Shown here: one piece after another, positions 48,464 through 61,079 of the stretch
Layout: every line of letters begins with the position of its first letter
Position numbering within the stretch: the stretch's first letter is position 1
Origin: Hepsetus odoe
Lineage: Eukaryota; Chordata; Actinopteri; Characiformes; Hepsetidae
Direction of reading: 5' to 3'
Length of the DNA: 64,000 nucleotides
Assembly (NCBI GenBank): GCA_017165825.1
Contig: CM029386.1
Span: forward strand, 5,338,265 to 5,402,264
The notes under the pieces: model-generated
The model's input: the letters and a program-made list of their open reading frames with translations, nothing else
The model's database searches: none
What the model was told of the DNA's origin: nothing
Translations under genes and position numbers: made by a program

Positions 48464-48619
48464 GTGGACCTGCAGTTCCTTAAAGTTTTGACTGGTATTG
48501 CCACCCAGGGAGCCATATCAAAAGAGACACAGAAGTCTTATTACGTCACCACCTTCAAGCTGGAGGTCAGCACCAATGGCGAGGACTGGATGATTTACCG
48601 CTATGGCAAGAACCACAAG
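48464..48619 (+). CDS. nrp2: nrp2 exon 7: middle of b1 domain
   Basis: The acceptor is TTTTTCTTAG and the donor is CACAAG|GTATGC. The exon is 156 nt, exactly 52 codons, phase 0 in and out. It encodes VDLQFLKVLTGIATQGAISK, ETQKSYYVTTFKLEVSTNGE, then DWMIYRYGKNHK. AISKETQKSYY holds the Ser, Thr and Tyr equivalent to NRP1 Ser346, Thr349 and Tyr353, which bind the ligand carboxylate (known), so the CendR pocket is chemically intact on this side. Because the exon is phase 0/0, skipping it would not shift the frame but would remove the pocket. Confidence 0.98.
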
Positions 48620-51600
48620 GTATGCAATGCTAAGAGTCTTTTTTTTTCTTGACATAGTGGCATCACAATAAAAAATATCTAAGCCAAATAAATGATCGTT
48701 TCCAGTCATCTTTGCTGCATTATAGAACGCTTACCAATACAAAGCACAGTGGTGGGTTTGATCTTGCTTGGTCGCACATCTTTTTTCTGTGATTGAAGGA
48801 TCCACTTAAATTTACTTGTATTTGAGAGCAAAGATTGCAATAATGGATTGAGACAAGAGGCTAGAAATGTCCCTGAGGAGTTGAAGTCACTGGACTTCAT
48901 TGACATGGGCCACTGGTAGGAGGAGTTCTAATGACCTTTGGGAGTTGTGACCCCAGTCTCAAGTGACCTCTTCATTGATTTATGCACAGAGAAAGTGACA
49001 TGGGAACAGGTTGAAGGATGGTTATCTGGCAACCTAGGAACAAGAGAGCCCTTTGTGCACCCTTATCTCTAAAGGCCATTCGTCATGCTTATGCACTAGC
49101 TGTTGTAAACACACCTGCACGACCGCTTACACAGACCCACACCTGAGCTTGTAGAAACTCCAGTTGTGGGGCAGGAAGGTCTGTGGGCATGTTTGTCATT
49201 GAAGTGGAGAATCAGAACGGTTGATTTATGACTTCCGGCCTGGTCAAGCTCTTTGTCGACAGTTCTAAGAAATGACGGTCCATGGGACCACTCCATTTTT
49301 TTTTTTTGAAGAAGCAAGTAGGGATCCTTGTGATTTGAAAATGTGTTTTTAGAATAATTGTTCTTCCTAAGGCGTCTAGCTCATTGCAGATTATCAAAAA
49401 AAGAATCCCTTTGGTGGCAGGTGCAGGTATACCCCACCAATCCAATCACAAAGCCATTGTTTCTAGTAACTTAAATAAGCAATTGCTTCAGGACACCCAG
49501 TGATTATATGGCTGAAATCAAATTGACCGACACAGACACCAGGTGTCTGACTGACAGAAGCTGTTCCATTAGGCTACACTCAGCATAGCTGTTAATCTCT
49601 GCTGTCCTTCTCCCCAATGTAAATTCAGGCTTCAGGTGCTAAATCTGCAAGTATATCTCATTTCTCTTGCTGTATAGTTTCCACTTGCTTTTTGTTCCCC
49701 ATGAGGGCCACCATATCTTGTGACTGCTAATCCTGCAACATTAGCACTGGACACAGTTTAATCAAGACCTCAGAAAAGATGCTTAACCCCTCTTCACATC
49801 AGGGGGTTAACATACTGGGATTACCCCGTACTTGTCTTTTCAACCTTATGATTAAAAGATTAACTCTTCCTGTTTTGAATGATAGGCTGCTAGTCCTGCT
49901 CTGCAGCTTGAACTAGTATTTAAAAAGGGCCTGGTCCTGGGTCCAAAGCAATTTACTATATAGACGTTTCCATTAAAGCATAAGTAGGGCTATGCATCAT
50001 AATGTGGACACTCTGACTTGCTATTGGCCTCTTGAGAGACATGCAGAGGTTTTTAAATGTGTATAATTAAGGGGGAAACCCTTATAATGCTTTCAGCTGA
50101 GGAGAATGGGAGCACAGCAACTTCATGGTTAATTTTTTTTTTTCTTTAGAAAATGTGTTTGCTTTGACAAATGGCTTGGAAGTTGGGAAGGGGATGTAAA
50201 ACAAAAAGGATTCAGTCTAAAGTTAGGTAGGAGTCTGTTCTGAAAATGTAATTACAGATCTTTGTATGAAACTGTCAGGACCAAAAGGCAACAGCTATGA
50301 GTTAGTAAAAACTCAAGTATATATACAGTATTTGCAAAGATATCTGAAATCTCCTCTTAAGTACAGTAACAGTAAAACTAAATAAAGTTCACCAGTGGGT
50401 GATGATCCACAGTTTGAGAACCTTTTTCTGAAATAAGTGGTTCCCTAACAGGTCCTTAGGGTCCCCCAAGCAGTGCACATTTTTACTGCGATACTCAGGG
50501 AGACCATCTGGGAGTTCAGAAAGACACGATTAAGAACAACCGTAGAGAGCCTTGCGAAGAACCATTTCTGAAAGTGTGAGGAACGTTTCTGGCTTTAAGA
50601 ACCTCTAAAAAGATTAGAACCAGCCACACATACTTTAATCATAACCTTAAACAAGATGCCCAGCTCTTTACAAAATGCAAGACTGGAAGCATTTAAGCCC
50701 CATTTAGATTGGTTCTTAAACCGCTATGGAGGTTCCAAGCGGAAATGAGGCTTTTTAGCAGGGGAAGAAAACGGTCCCGTGTTTACACAAGTTAGGCAAG
50801 ATGTCTGTCATCTCAAAAATGGGAAACTGTCAAGGCTGGGATAGACAATGTGGGTATGCTATTCTGGACGGTTACTGTTTACAGCCAGGGCTGCTGATCA
50901 AACTTGCAAGAGCCAATTAATTGTCTAGACCTTGAGCCTGTCTCTAAACACACACACACACAGCTAATTTTCTAGCTAACACACACAAAAGGTCATATAT
51001 ATCCCATAACAGCTGGGGCCGTATTCATTTTCACACACATAAATAGGGGTAAAATTCCCACGGGCCCCCCAAAAAACAGCTACGCACCCTGTTTATGATT
51101 GAAGTTCCTATAAATCCATCTTCCACGCTAAGCAATATATCTGTCACACAAGCTTGGCGGCTGCAGAGAGAAACAGCATACAAAGCAATTTGGTTCCTCT
51201 CCTCTGTACCCCTGCCAGAGACGGGCGGGGAGGGCCAGTGGAAGGGGATGAGGGGGGCAAATGGTGAAGGGCCTTGTCATTTTTTACACTTTGTGGCAGA
51301 AATCTCTTTTATAGGGGGGTTTAGTAAAAGGTTGTGTTTAGAAGTGAACACTTCAATATATGCTACATAAGTATGTACACAAACATACAGGCAAGCCTTC
51401 TCATCTGATTAAAACAGGCCAACTGGAACCAGCTCCAATTGCCATGCACTCTGTCCTCATGGCTGTAAGCACATAGAAATCTTTATGGAAGGGGGCACTT
51501 TCTCCCTCTTTAGGCACAGGAGTGCATTCTACTGAAGACTATACCAAAAGCAATCCCTTTGGAAGTTGAGGAAACTTGAGGAAAAGATGAATGGTGAAAC

Positions 51601-53756
51601 CGGATGGCCATACAGCCTTGTGGACTTTATCGGTGACTTTGGATTAGTAGAAGATTAGTAACCCTATGTTTGGTCATGATTAGCAGACCAGTCACATTAG
51701 AACAACTGTTCTCAGGTTTTTCACATTTCTTGACCAGACTTCTTGATCAGACTTTTCTTCTGGAGTTATTTCAGTGATGGCATGAGTTTCTCCCAGGAAA
51801 CCAAATGGGTTTCAGGTTGAAGTGACCATGAGCCCTGTCTGTCAACTCTCTTTTTTCACGGCTTTTCACTCTTTCTTTCCCTCTGGCTTGTTTTTCGATC
51901 CAGACTGACCTAAACATTCATGAAGATCATCAATACTTAAAGGCATAGAGACTTCACGTCCCTTAACAGTCTGCTTGGGACGTCTGACCTGCCCAAAGCT
52001 GACACATGCCCACACACACACACACACACACAAGTACAGTTACTAGGACGTGCGGAAGGGACGCAGAATGTGGTCTTTATAATTTCATGACCCATCACGA
52101 GTTGAGACATAACATAGCGTCCTAAATTATTCAGTTTACTCCAACTAGCTTTTTTCATTCAAATGGGTTGGTGGTGTGTGGGGGGTACGTCATGATGGCC
52201 ATCCCCACCGTTGTCAGGCAGATTTTGGCCTTGTTGATGAAGTTAAGCTGATAGGTAAAGCAAAATCTTAACATATAAACAGCTTATCTCTATAGGCCCA
52301 CACTCTTCATATATAGAAAATGGTGGGGGAGTGATACCAGAAAGCTGCCCATTTTTCCCTATGTAATTAAAATATGGTCCCTGTGAATGTCAGTCCATTT
52401 CTTGGCCACCATACAGCAATCCTACTGTTAATATGCTTCCATAATTACAGTTTCTCAAGCGATGGGATGGTAAGGTAAATACGATTTTGGTTGGATTTTC
52501 AATGGTTTACACTCTCACTAAAAAGCAATCATGGAGATTGTGGATGAAGTCTGGTGGATTAAATGTAATCCTTACCATCACCCAAACATAGACATATGGC
52601 CATATGTGCTCAGCTCATTCTGTGTTGATTTTAAAATGAAAGGTATTATTGGTATGCCCAGGAGATGACTTTTTCCAAAGTCGCATGCAGGCCAGACCAT
52701 TTTTTGTCAGGACTAATTAACCTTTGACTTCAGTAATTGGGCCTGTTGGTGCAGGTCAAAGATTGTGGCAACGCTATTGCTGGAATCTGTTAGCATGAGG
52801 AAAACTGGCTTTGAAGGTTCTACACTGGTTACCCTGGGATGAATCATTTTTAATGTATTTATTTCACTTGCTGGAGAAAAGTTACTAAATCGTCACTAGG
52901 GTGGTAAACTTCAATAGCCTAGTTCCCCCAAGGGAATGTCTACAGTACCGTATGTTAGGAAACATTTAAAGTTGCAATCTTTTCACATTTCCAGGTTGCT
53001 AGTAGGATTCATAAACTGGTTTAACCACAGTTGGTGTAGTCAAACGTTGAAGCATATTACAACATCCCTCAGAACTACAGCTTTCAAAAACAAACGTATA
53101 ACGTAACAAAACAAACATAAGACCAAAACGAGTTCATGCGATTGCGAACAAGTATTTGAATAAGGCAAGCTAAACTAGTAATCCACGAAGCAGTGCATTT
53201 GATGTCATGCTTCATTTAAAAGCGTCATAGAAAGTATAAGTTGATATGGGTTAAATAAGAAACTGCAAACCGACGGAGCAAGGCTGCATGCAAATGAGCT
53301 GAAGCTAAGATTTCATGGTTAAGAGTTCTGGTCAGGATCTGAAAATACAAGAAGCTCTTCCAAAGTCCTTCAACCTGAAACATAATTACCTGCTTCAAAA
53401 ACTGATGAAAGTGGTGAACTTGAAAGGTGAGGAGCCCCGTCTATATTTTTTTAAAGTTGGACTGACTCCATACATCCTGTCCATCCCACCCTTTTTTTTT
53501 TTTTTACTGTTTTAATATGATCTCAGTATCACATCATAGATAATTGTTTTAAAATGCATCATAATAACACAGATGTTTCAGTTCAAGAGTTATTTCAAAA
53601 AAGTATTTGATGGCATTTTAAATTTAGCAAATGATTTAGAAAAACAAAAATTGTCATTTTAATGCATTTGCCACTCGCAGAAATAAATATTAGATTCCTC
53701 TGTAATTTATTTGCAATTTCATTAAATTAGTGTCGGATCCATTTGTAATGAAACTT

Positions 53757-53860
53757 CTAGCCAAGTCTAAAAATTTGCCCTTTCTCAAGGCCTTCTGATG
53801 GAAATAGAATCACCAGACACCTATATTGAATGTAAATCAGTTTTTTTCATTCAAATTGTT
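53757..53860. repeat. local direct repeat, copy A
   Basis: It matches 55043-55145 in the same orientation through AAGTCTAA, TGCCCTTTCTCAAGGCC, TCTGATGGAAATAGA and CAGACA. The two are about 1.3 kb apart. The origin is unknown. Confidence 0.65.
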
Positions 53861-54514
53861 GTAATTAACTTTCATTTTTTGTCAGTTACATTGTATTTTA
53901 AGACTCAAGAATGATGTGAGGGACGTCCAAAGCATCAAGCTGTTGGAAGGACCTCCAACAATGTTGCAAACAACAGATAAAATTTCTTTTAATTCCCAAT
54001 TCAGGTACAGAGATTTCCATTTTTTCATAACATTGGTATCAGGTTCAGCAGTTATACCTGATAAATATCAGATATTTGCTCAGAGCTAAAACAATTTCCT
54101 AGGTTATTGTTTATTAGCATAAGACTCCTTATGCTACAACAGCAACTTATGCTACAACATGATCGTTGTTGTACCTTTTTTTCTAACACATTATCTTGTA
54201 TTTAGCTACTATGTGCATTAAATGCTTTAAATGTCTACAAAAAGAAAAAAAATTAGATTTTGCATTGCCTGATTTTGACATTGCCTGGGCAAATTGTTGA
54301 CACTTGACTGCTTGCCATGTGGGCATCAGAAATAAACTGTCTAGTAACATGCCTGTTTGTCTCTCTGTCTGGCTCTTCCAGCCACAACAACTTCATGTTG
54401 GCGGTTTAATTGGGGATGCCTCAAGTTTAAATGCTCGGCCCTTCCTCCTTCCTGATTTCACTGCCCCACTGAGCCATTACAAGTGTGCTCCTTTGTAAGA
54501 GTCCCTGTGGATAC

Positions 54515-54516
<2 letters not shown>

Positions 54517-54595
<79 letters not shown>

Positions 54596-54632
54596 AGACA
54601 CACACACACACAGCAGACACACACACACAGCA
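54517..54632. repeat. long (CA)n microsatellite
   Basis: A pure CA run of about 75 bp followed by CAGACACACAC variants, among the longest dinucleotide arrays in the window. Confidence 0.97.
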
Positions 54633-55042
54633 GACAGCCAGAGAAAAGGAACGTGAGGATGGCTAAGCAGGGGCATCATGAGGGCAGTCTTCCATATGGA
54701 TTCTTCTGCCCTATAAAACACTAGCTAAACCTCATCTCTCCAGGGGACAAGGCTAGTGGCTGCTGGATTAAAGAAAAGAGATAAAGACAAGAGGACAGGG
54801 TAAGATGAAAATGGAGGACAGGAACTGTAGAAAGAATGAGGCAAGGAGTGAAAGAGAAGAAGCATCATGTTTTGAGAACATCAGATGAAGCGTATCTACA
54901 TTCACACCTCCAGCCTGTTGTGCAGCTGGTACCGGCTCACAGGTTTTACTTGAAACACCTGACCTGACTGGTAGAGTGTAAGAATGCATCAGTGCATTGT
55001 GACTAATTTGAAGATCCAATTGCAACCACATTAGTGATGGAT

Positions 55043-55145
55043 TTTCATAATCAAGTCTAATGATGTGCCCTTTTTCAAGGCCTCCTAATGGAAATAGACT
55101 AATCAGACAGATATTAATCAGATCATACAGTTTATTCAATTATAC
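55043..55145. repeat. local direct repeat, copy B
   Basis: Partner of 53757-53860. It shares AAGTCTAA, TGCCCTTTTTCAAGGCCT and TAATGGAAATAGA. Confidence 0.65.
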
Positions 55146-57827
55146 TTCAGAAAGAATTTTTTAAATTAATAAAACCAAAAAGTTCTAAGCCTCAAGGTTG
55201 AACAGAGTCTGAAAAACCAAACCAGCCTGAAATTGTGAAATGTAATAAATCTGACCAGATAAATATTTAAGAAGAAGGATGCGCATTCTTTTTTTGGATT
55301 TGTAGGTTTGCATTGTGTTGTCCAATTAGCATTATGGTGTGATCTTTTAGCCTTGAACCTTTTTTGGAATCTATAATGAATGTCTTCTGTGGATTATTGA
55401 TCAGTTTCTCTGGAAACAGTTGTAGTTTTTCACCGCCACTAGCAATCTATTAGTGCTTTAGGTTGAGTCTGTAGACCAATAAGAGGCAATATTTTTGATT
55501 GGGAATGCTCTTCATTGGAATACCATTGGATACACTCTGCTCTCCTGTCTATAGAACTATACTAGCGTTCCCAAATATTTGTCTAAATGTCATATATAAT
55601 GTGTCCAGTCTAGAACCCAGGGATGTACAAATATGTGCTCATTTGTTTGTATAATAGAAAAAACTGGTGCTTAATTTAGTATTACTGTATGTAAACACTT
55701 ATGCTTATCAGATTTGTCTGTGTACATTTGAATTTTTCCAGAATTAAAACGAAATAAGCAAATGAGTCTTCAGCTTTATAATTTGAATTTGAATAACTTT
55801 TTTGTCAGTTAGGACAGTTTCTTCAAAAATCCCACGGAAGCCAACGAATGTGGATGGAAGCACATGTATGAGGGCTTTGTCATGGTATTTATTCTACCTG
55901 TATGGATCCCACCCTGCATGTGGGTAGATAGGTTTTTTAGACATCCCTGTTCAATTATCACGTTTTGTTTTGAAATTGAAAAGCATGAAAGAACCTTGAC
56001 TTTGTTTTATTTGCTGAGAAAATGCATATAAATTATCAAAGGTACCATAACTTTTGCACAGGCCATATTTGATGTTTTAAATATGTTAAATTCAGCAAAT
56101 GAGGTATTACTGTGTGTTAAAATGAAGTAGAATAATCATAGCATTCCAGTAACCATCAGCCATACACTTGAGTCAAGGCGCCCCTTCTGCATGCACAGCT
56201 GATGTTGTTCAAAGGCAGGAGGTTGACTCTGACATCCTTCCGTTACAGTGAGGCATTGACCTTAGATCACATTAGTGTTCCTCATATCCTTCACTGCTCA
56301 TAAAAACAATCCTCATCACAACTTCTTTTCAGAAGACAATAAACCATCCTCATGACAGGTTGGTCAGTTCTGACCAAAGCCATTGGTTTCAAATGTGTTG
56401 CTTACCATTACAATATAGATGATGAGGCTCTGAGGCCGAGGTCACCTCTCAAATCAATATAGCTTTACAAACGTATATTTTTTACCTCATGGAAGACCTA
56501 GGTAGGTGTTGTGTAGCCTAAGGACCGTGCCCTCCGGTTTAAATTGGCCTCATTTTTGTTACATTATTCCTAATTATTCTTTTTAGTGAACATTCTGATA
56601 TTATATCCTTTTTTATTTTTTTAATACTGCAGCTCCATCAAGGCATTCTCAACTAGGCTGTTTCATGAAAGCCACCATACAAATGCAGCATTTCTTTTTG
56701 TAGGTCTTGTTACCACAAAATGCAGGAACTCCAAAGTTCTTCCTCAACAAACCCAACGTTGACAAGGCTTTCACATCATAGAAAGCTATTACACAACCCA
56801 GAACTCCAGCTCTTTCACATCATCCTTTCTGTTTTCCTCATTCAGGGGAGTCTTGCCATCCCCTGGGTTGATACTGAGTTTAACTGCCAGTCATTAGGTC
56901 CTTCATGGGGAGTTCTTGCCTTATCAACTCTCGTTTTACCGCCAGTGTTATCTAGGTCTTATCCTTTCCTCAGAGGTCTTTTTTTTCTGTGGCTTCCAAG
57001 AGAACAGAGAGACGTTCCTCTGCCAGAACCGAAACATAGCAGAGCTGTTACATTTTGATGACTGTTTTGAATGTTTTGGATGACTTTTGTAGCCATTTCT
57101 CACAGAAAGTGGAGCAGATAGATTGTGTTAGGTCTTTGTTGTCAAAGCACACAGTCTCTCGATTGCTTTTCAGAACACTTTGTCCTACCAGTTTTCTCTC
57201 CCACTTGGCAACACATTTCCCTGGCTTCATTCAGGACGCAACCGAAAAAAATATTTGGAACCAGCCGGTTCCAGAAGCCAGACCCAACCTACTAAGTATT
57301 ACATCCATCCGCTCGGTTGGAGATCAATCGCTGATAAAATGCTGTTTATGTTACATGAGAAGAATGTATGACGAATCACTGGGAATATAGTTATGCTTTG
57401 GGAGGATGTGGATCATTGAGGAAGGCTGAAACAGGAAATGCGTTTAATCACACCTTCATCAACGACGAAGCCTTCCTGGGGAGAACTTCCTCATTTTACC
57501 AACAGCAATTGATTTCCCTTCTTCTAAAAGATGTTAACTTCAAAAAGAGTTGGTGACTGTTTCTTTTGAGCAGGTAGAGCATTTGGCAGGTGCTTTAACA
57601 AAAAAGCAAATATTGGGTGGATATTAGTGTATCATGATCTTAAAACCAAATTAGCCTTGATACTGACCATGCTGTCTGTATGAAACTGCTACAAGATAAG
57701 CCTTTTGAACCTTTCAGAGATTTTCCCATTGATCCACATCAAAAATGAAAAGGTTTTATAAAAAATGAACTGTTTTGCAGAATTTCAGACTTGATCAGTG
57801 TCCTGACAGATTATACATTTTCTATTG

Positions 57828-57851
57828 ATTATTATTATTATTATTATTATT
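57828..57851. repeat. (TTA)n microsatellite
   Basis: About eight ATT/TTA units. Confidence 0.85.
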
Positions 57852-57883
57852 GTTACATTTTCTTATGGTTACTAACCTCTAAA

Positions 57884-58112
57884 GACAGCGGTGTCCTATC
57901 GGAAGATTGTGGGTTCGATTCCCTCACCTGTAGGTTGCCTTGAGGTACCCTTGAGCAAGGTACCATCCCCGTCACTGCTCCCCGGGCACTTTCAATAGCT
58001 GCCCACTGCTGCACGGTGTTTGCATGGGTTAAATGCAGAATTCCAGTTTCGTTGTGGTTCACTGTGTGCTGTGCTGTGACCTCGCAATGACAAGGGATGT
58101 CACTTTCACTTT
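57884..58112 (+). mobile_element. tRNA-derived SINE, sense orientation
   Basis: It has a perfect B box GGGTTCGATTCCC, the block TTGAGGTACCCTTGAGCAAGG, the core GCTCCCCGGGCACTTTCAAT and the tail GTCACTTTCACTTT. It is the same family as 22755-22997. The head before the B box is diverged, so the 5' end is approximate. It sits about 180 bp upstream of exon 8. Confidence 0.82.
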
Positions 58113-58292
58113 AATGCTGAGCCAGCAAACCAGATCTTTCAGTGGAGCCATGCCTTAAATACAACTAATTCAACTAATTAAAAACATATTACTATGGCCA
58201 TACACTGTAGCGCCACCTCATACTGTCAGCAGTTGCAGTTCAGTTAGTGATATTTTTCATTAACTTAATTTTGCACATTGTCTATTTTGCAG

Positions 58293-58437
58293 ATATTCCA
58301 CGCGAACACAGACCCTTCCGAAGTGGTGCTGAACCGTGTTCCCCAGCCAGTCCTGGCCCGTTTCGTGCGCATTAGACCTCAAACCTGGAAGAACGGCATT
58401 GCCCTGCGCTTCGAGCTCTACGGATGCCAGATCACAG
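58293..58437 (+). CDS. nrp2: nrp2 exon 8: end of b1 domain
   Basis: The acceptor is CTATTTTGCAG and the donor is ATCACAG|GTGGGT. The exon is 145 nt, phase 0 in and phase 1 out. It encodes IFHANTDPSEVVLNRVPQPV, LARFVRIRPQTWKNGIALRF, then ELYGCQIT. The second b1 cysteine (YGC) closes the domain disulfide with the one in exon 6. FVRIRPQTW is identical to human NRP2 (from memory). The donor has G at +3 and GT at +5 and +6, slightly weaker than its neighbours. Confidence 0.98.
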
Positions 58438-58609
58438 GTGGGTGAATGCATGTGTGTGCATGGAATGACCTTTCTTCTTGCTCTGTTTACTGCTTGATGT
58501 CATCTTGTCAGATGTTCGCAATCTTTTATAAGCCTTTACCTTCTGGTACTCTCAGCATGGCTCTTTGGGGATCTCTTTTGGGGCTGATCTTCCTCTCTCT
58601 CCATCCCAG
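58438..58609 (+). other. nrp2: intron 8, 172 bp
   Basis: The shortest intron in the window, with donor GTGGGT and acceptor CTCTCTCCATCCCAG. No other feature is seen. Confidence 0.95.
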
Positions 58610-58959
58610 ATGCCCCATGTTCCGAGCTACAGGGCATGCTCTCAGGCCTGCTGCTGGACTCTCAGATAACCGCCTCATCAGTGAGAGACCTGCACTGGAC
58701 CCCTGGAGCCGCCCGGCTAGTCGCCAGCAGGTCGGGCTGGTTCCCAGCATCAGAGCAGCCTTTGGCTGGGGAGGAGTGGCTCCAAGTGGACTTGGGCACC
58801 ACCAAGACAGTGCGTGGGGTAATTACCCAGGGGGCACGCAGCGGAGAGGTGGGGAGCAGCTCAGACAACCGGGCATTTGTGCGCAAGTACCGCTTGGCCC
58901 ACAGCCTTAACGGCAAAGACTGGAACTTCGTGATGGACAGCAAGACCAGTATGCCCAAG
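58610..58959 (+). CDS. nrp2: nrp2 exon 9: most of b2 (F5/8 type C) domain
   Basis: The acceptor is CATCCCAG and the donor is CCCAAG|GTGAGT. The exon is 350 nt, phase 1 in and phase 0 out. It encodes DAPCSELQGMLSGLLLDSQI, TASSVRDLHWTPGAARLVAS, RSGWFPASEQPLAGEEWLQV, DLGTTKTVRGVITQGA, then AFVRKYRLAHSLNGKDWNF. The first b2 cysteine (APC) is here. The loop SGEVGSSSDN before RAFVRKY has the same length as human NRP2 but a different sequence, so it is a variable surface loop. The b2 domain supports the b1 pocket and contributes to VEGF and heparin contact (family knowledge). Confidence 0.98.
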
Positions 58960-59272
58960 GTGAGTGTCTGATGATCGTCTCTTTGTTTTTGTATCGTAAA
59001 AGGGTGAGCTTTCCTGCCTTAACCATGCTTCAAACTGAAGACAAAACAAAATTCAATAGAAGCTTCACTGTGTATTAGAACTGTTAGTCTTCTACACCTA
59101 GCATGTTGAGATGTCCAGAATGCAGCAATGTGGTGGAACTTCATGTAACTTCCATAAAAGAAAGCCTGTACTAGGAATGGACTGGTCATAAAAACTTTGG
59201 GAAATAATCCATTCTGATGTGCTGTGGCCTCTGCTGATGTACAGTATCTGTCCTGTTTTGCTTCGTGTTAAG
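58960..59272 (+). other. nrp2: intron 9, 313 bp
   Basis: The donor is GTGAGT and the acceptor is CTTCGTGTTAAG. It ends in AAG rather than CAG, with a weak pyrimidine tract. No other feature is seen. Confidence 0.95.
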
Positions 59273-59417
59273 ATTTTCGAGGGGAACTCACACTATGACA
59301 CTCCAGAGCTGCGGCGCTTTGATGAAATCTTGGCCCAGTTCATCAGAATCTACCCCGAGCGCTGGTCCCCTGCAGGCATCGGCATGAGGATGGAGGTGCT
59401 GGGATGCAGCCTGCCAG
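59273..59417 (+). CDS. nrp2: nrp2 exon 10: end of b2 domain (last exon in window)
   Basis: The acceptor is GTGTTAAG and the donor is CTGCCAG|GTAGGA. The exon is 145 nt, phase 0 in and phase 1 out. It encodes IFEGNSHYDTPELRRFDEIL, AQFIRIYPERWSPAGIGMRM, then EVLGCSLP. The second b2 cysteine (LGC) pairs with that in exon 9. YPERWSPAGIGMR matches human NRP2 exactly (from memory). The next known part, the acidic/Thr-rich linker before the MAM domain, is not found before 64000. Confidence 0.98.
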
Positions 59418-60144
59418 GTAGGAATCACATGCACACATGGGTAAACACACTAATGGAGGTACTCATGGTGAGTTTTTATTGGCAAAGGAATAGTCTGAAA
59501 AAAAAATCCAATTTATAAATCCCAGATGTTAATGATCAGACAAAAGATGTACAGAAGCCACATTTTGTAGAACTGGAGCTATGAGGTTTTACGCTCATAC
59601 TTGCTTTAGTCCTTTTTGTAAACACACCCCCGAAACTTCTCTCAAATCTTATCCAGCCCACCATTTAGGTGAAGCAGACTAGTGGATAAAGTTTAGGAAG
59701 CAGTTTGACTTAAGTCAGCGACAAAAATGATCCAATGTCTGTGCTACAGACGAATTCAGACAGCAGCATAAGGAGAACTGATCTTGAATCAGACTGATAC
59801 AAGAAAGATTTGAGTGACTATTCATTTTTAGTGTTTTGTAGTGTTTAGCATTGTGTCTTGATGTAATTGGAAAACTAAATTTAGATTTTTTTGACACTTT
59901 TACAATATGATCATGGGTTTGCACTTCATTATGCATCTATAGTCATAAAAAGGGGAGTCACAGTTCTCATTTAATAATATTTATGCTGGTTATCGTTAAT
60001 CTGCTTTGTCTTGAAAATGTTCCATTTGAACTAACGGGGTTGTAGGAAAAACTGAGGAAATGCTGAATTGACAGGAGTGTAGGACAGACATGGGGCAGGG
60101 CTTAGAGATCTTCAGGGTTTTTGAAGGCAGGTTTATGGGGAGTG

Positions 60145-60148
<4 letters not shown>

Positions 60149-60210
<62 letters not shown>
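60149..60210. repeat. (GT)31 microsatellite
   Basis: A pure GT run of about 62 bp. Confidence 0.97.
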
Positions 60211-60215
<5 letters not shown>

Positions 60216-60303
60216 TGCATAGGGCACATCTGGCCTCCTACTCGGCTAAACAGGACAGCAAGGTCCCGCCCACAATCTGGAAACATTTTCCTACATACAC
60301 AAG

Positions 60304-60357
60304 CACACACACACACACACACACAAACACACATACACACACACACACACACACACA
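60304..60357. repeat. (CA)n microsatellite
   Basis: A CA run with AAAC and ATAC interruptions, about 95 bp downstream of the GT array and complementary to it. Confidence 0.95.
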
Positions 60358-60495
60358 GCCAAATACCCAAAATTGCACCACATTGTATGTGTGTGGATCA
60401 TCTATTGATTTGCAGTGGTGTGTATTTGAACATCTGCTTGTGCCACAATATTACACAATGAAAGATACACACAAAGATACACATTCTCATGGGTT

Positions 60496-60497
<2 letters not shown>

Positions 60498-60527
<30 letters not shown>
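60498..60527. repeat. (CA)15 microsatellite
   Basis: A pure CA run ending in TATA. Confidence 0.93.
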
Positions 60528-60530
<3 letters not shown>

Positions 60531-60619
60531 GTCACATCAATGAGTGGTGGGCTCCAGGGAGCTTGATGGTGTGCCAATAATCTACTGTGTTCTATTATTT
60601 ATTACTGAGCTAATGGCTG

Positions 60620-60633
60620 GTGTGTGTGTATGT

Positions 60634-60698
<65 letters not shown>

Positions 60699-60713
60699 CG
60701 TGCATGTGTGTGT
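60620..60713. repeat. (GT)n microsatellite with CG and AT variants
   Basis: About 94 bp of TG repeats with TATG near the start and GCGTGCGTGC near the end; complementary to the CA array 90 bp upstream. Confidence 0.95.
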
Positions 60714-61079
60714 CTGCCTGCTCCCAAGTACCATTGCTGAAGACTTGGCTTTGTAACTATGCCAGTGATGTGGTTTCAGTCAGCGCCCCCTACGGGATAA
60801 GACTAGTTGTGCTCCAGGTATATTAGTTTGTTCAGCCAAATATACAGAGACATTTTCTGGAAAATAGAACAATCTTTTCTAAGTCTGAAATTACACTGTT
60901 TGTGTTCAAGAGATTGTTTTGCCTCATTATGGAGGATAGAAAATGAAAAGTCATGAACCACCCCTCCTTTATTTCTGTTTCACCTGGGAAATACCTTGTT
61001 GGTGCAGAACATACTAATCTATGCCTATCAGTGGGTCTTATCTTTGGTGTATTCATAACTAAAATGGAAGAAACTGGAA

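Larger units (their letters stand above)
48620..58292 (+). other. nrp2: intron 7, 9.7 kb
   Basis: The donor is GTATGC and the acceptor is TGTCTATTTTGCAG. It contains (CA)n at 52011-52032, a 100-bp direct repeat pair (53757-53860 and 55043-55145), a long (CA)n at 54517-54632, (TTA)n at 57828-57851 and a SINE at 57884-58112. A moderately coding-like stretch at 56720-57560 has overlapping frames but no recognisable protein domain. No other exon is seen. Confidence 0.9.

Noticed and set aside
56720..57560. Consecutive open frames of 60-112 codons suggesting a hidden exon or retroelement
   Set aside because: No recognisable domain, frames on both strands, and exon 7 joins exon 8 in phase 0 without them. 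Not strong enough to call.
57884..57930. tRNA gene suggested by the perfect B box
   Set aside because: The A-box half is degraded and the sequence continues into a SINE body and tail. It is a retroposon rather than a tRNA gene.
58446..58910. 154-codon frame overlapping exon 9 in another frame
   Set aside because: It is a shadow of exon 9, whose frame matches neuropilin b2 residue by residue.
60090..60756. Cys/Val and Thr/His repeat proteins
   Set aside because: They are translations of (GT)n and (CA)n microsatellites.
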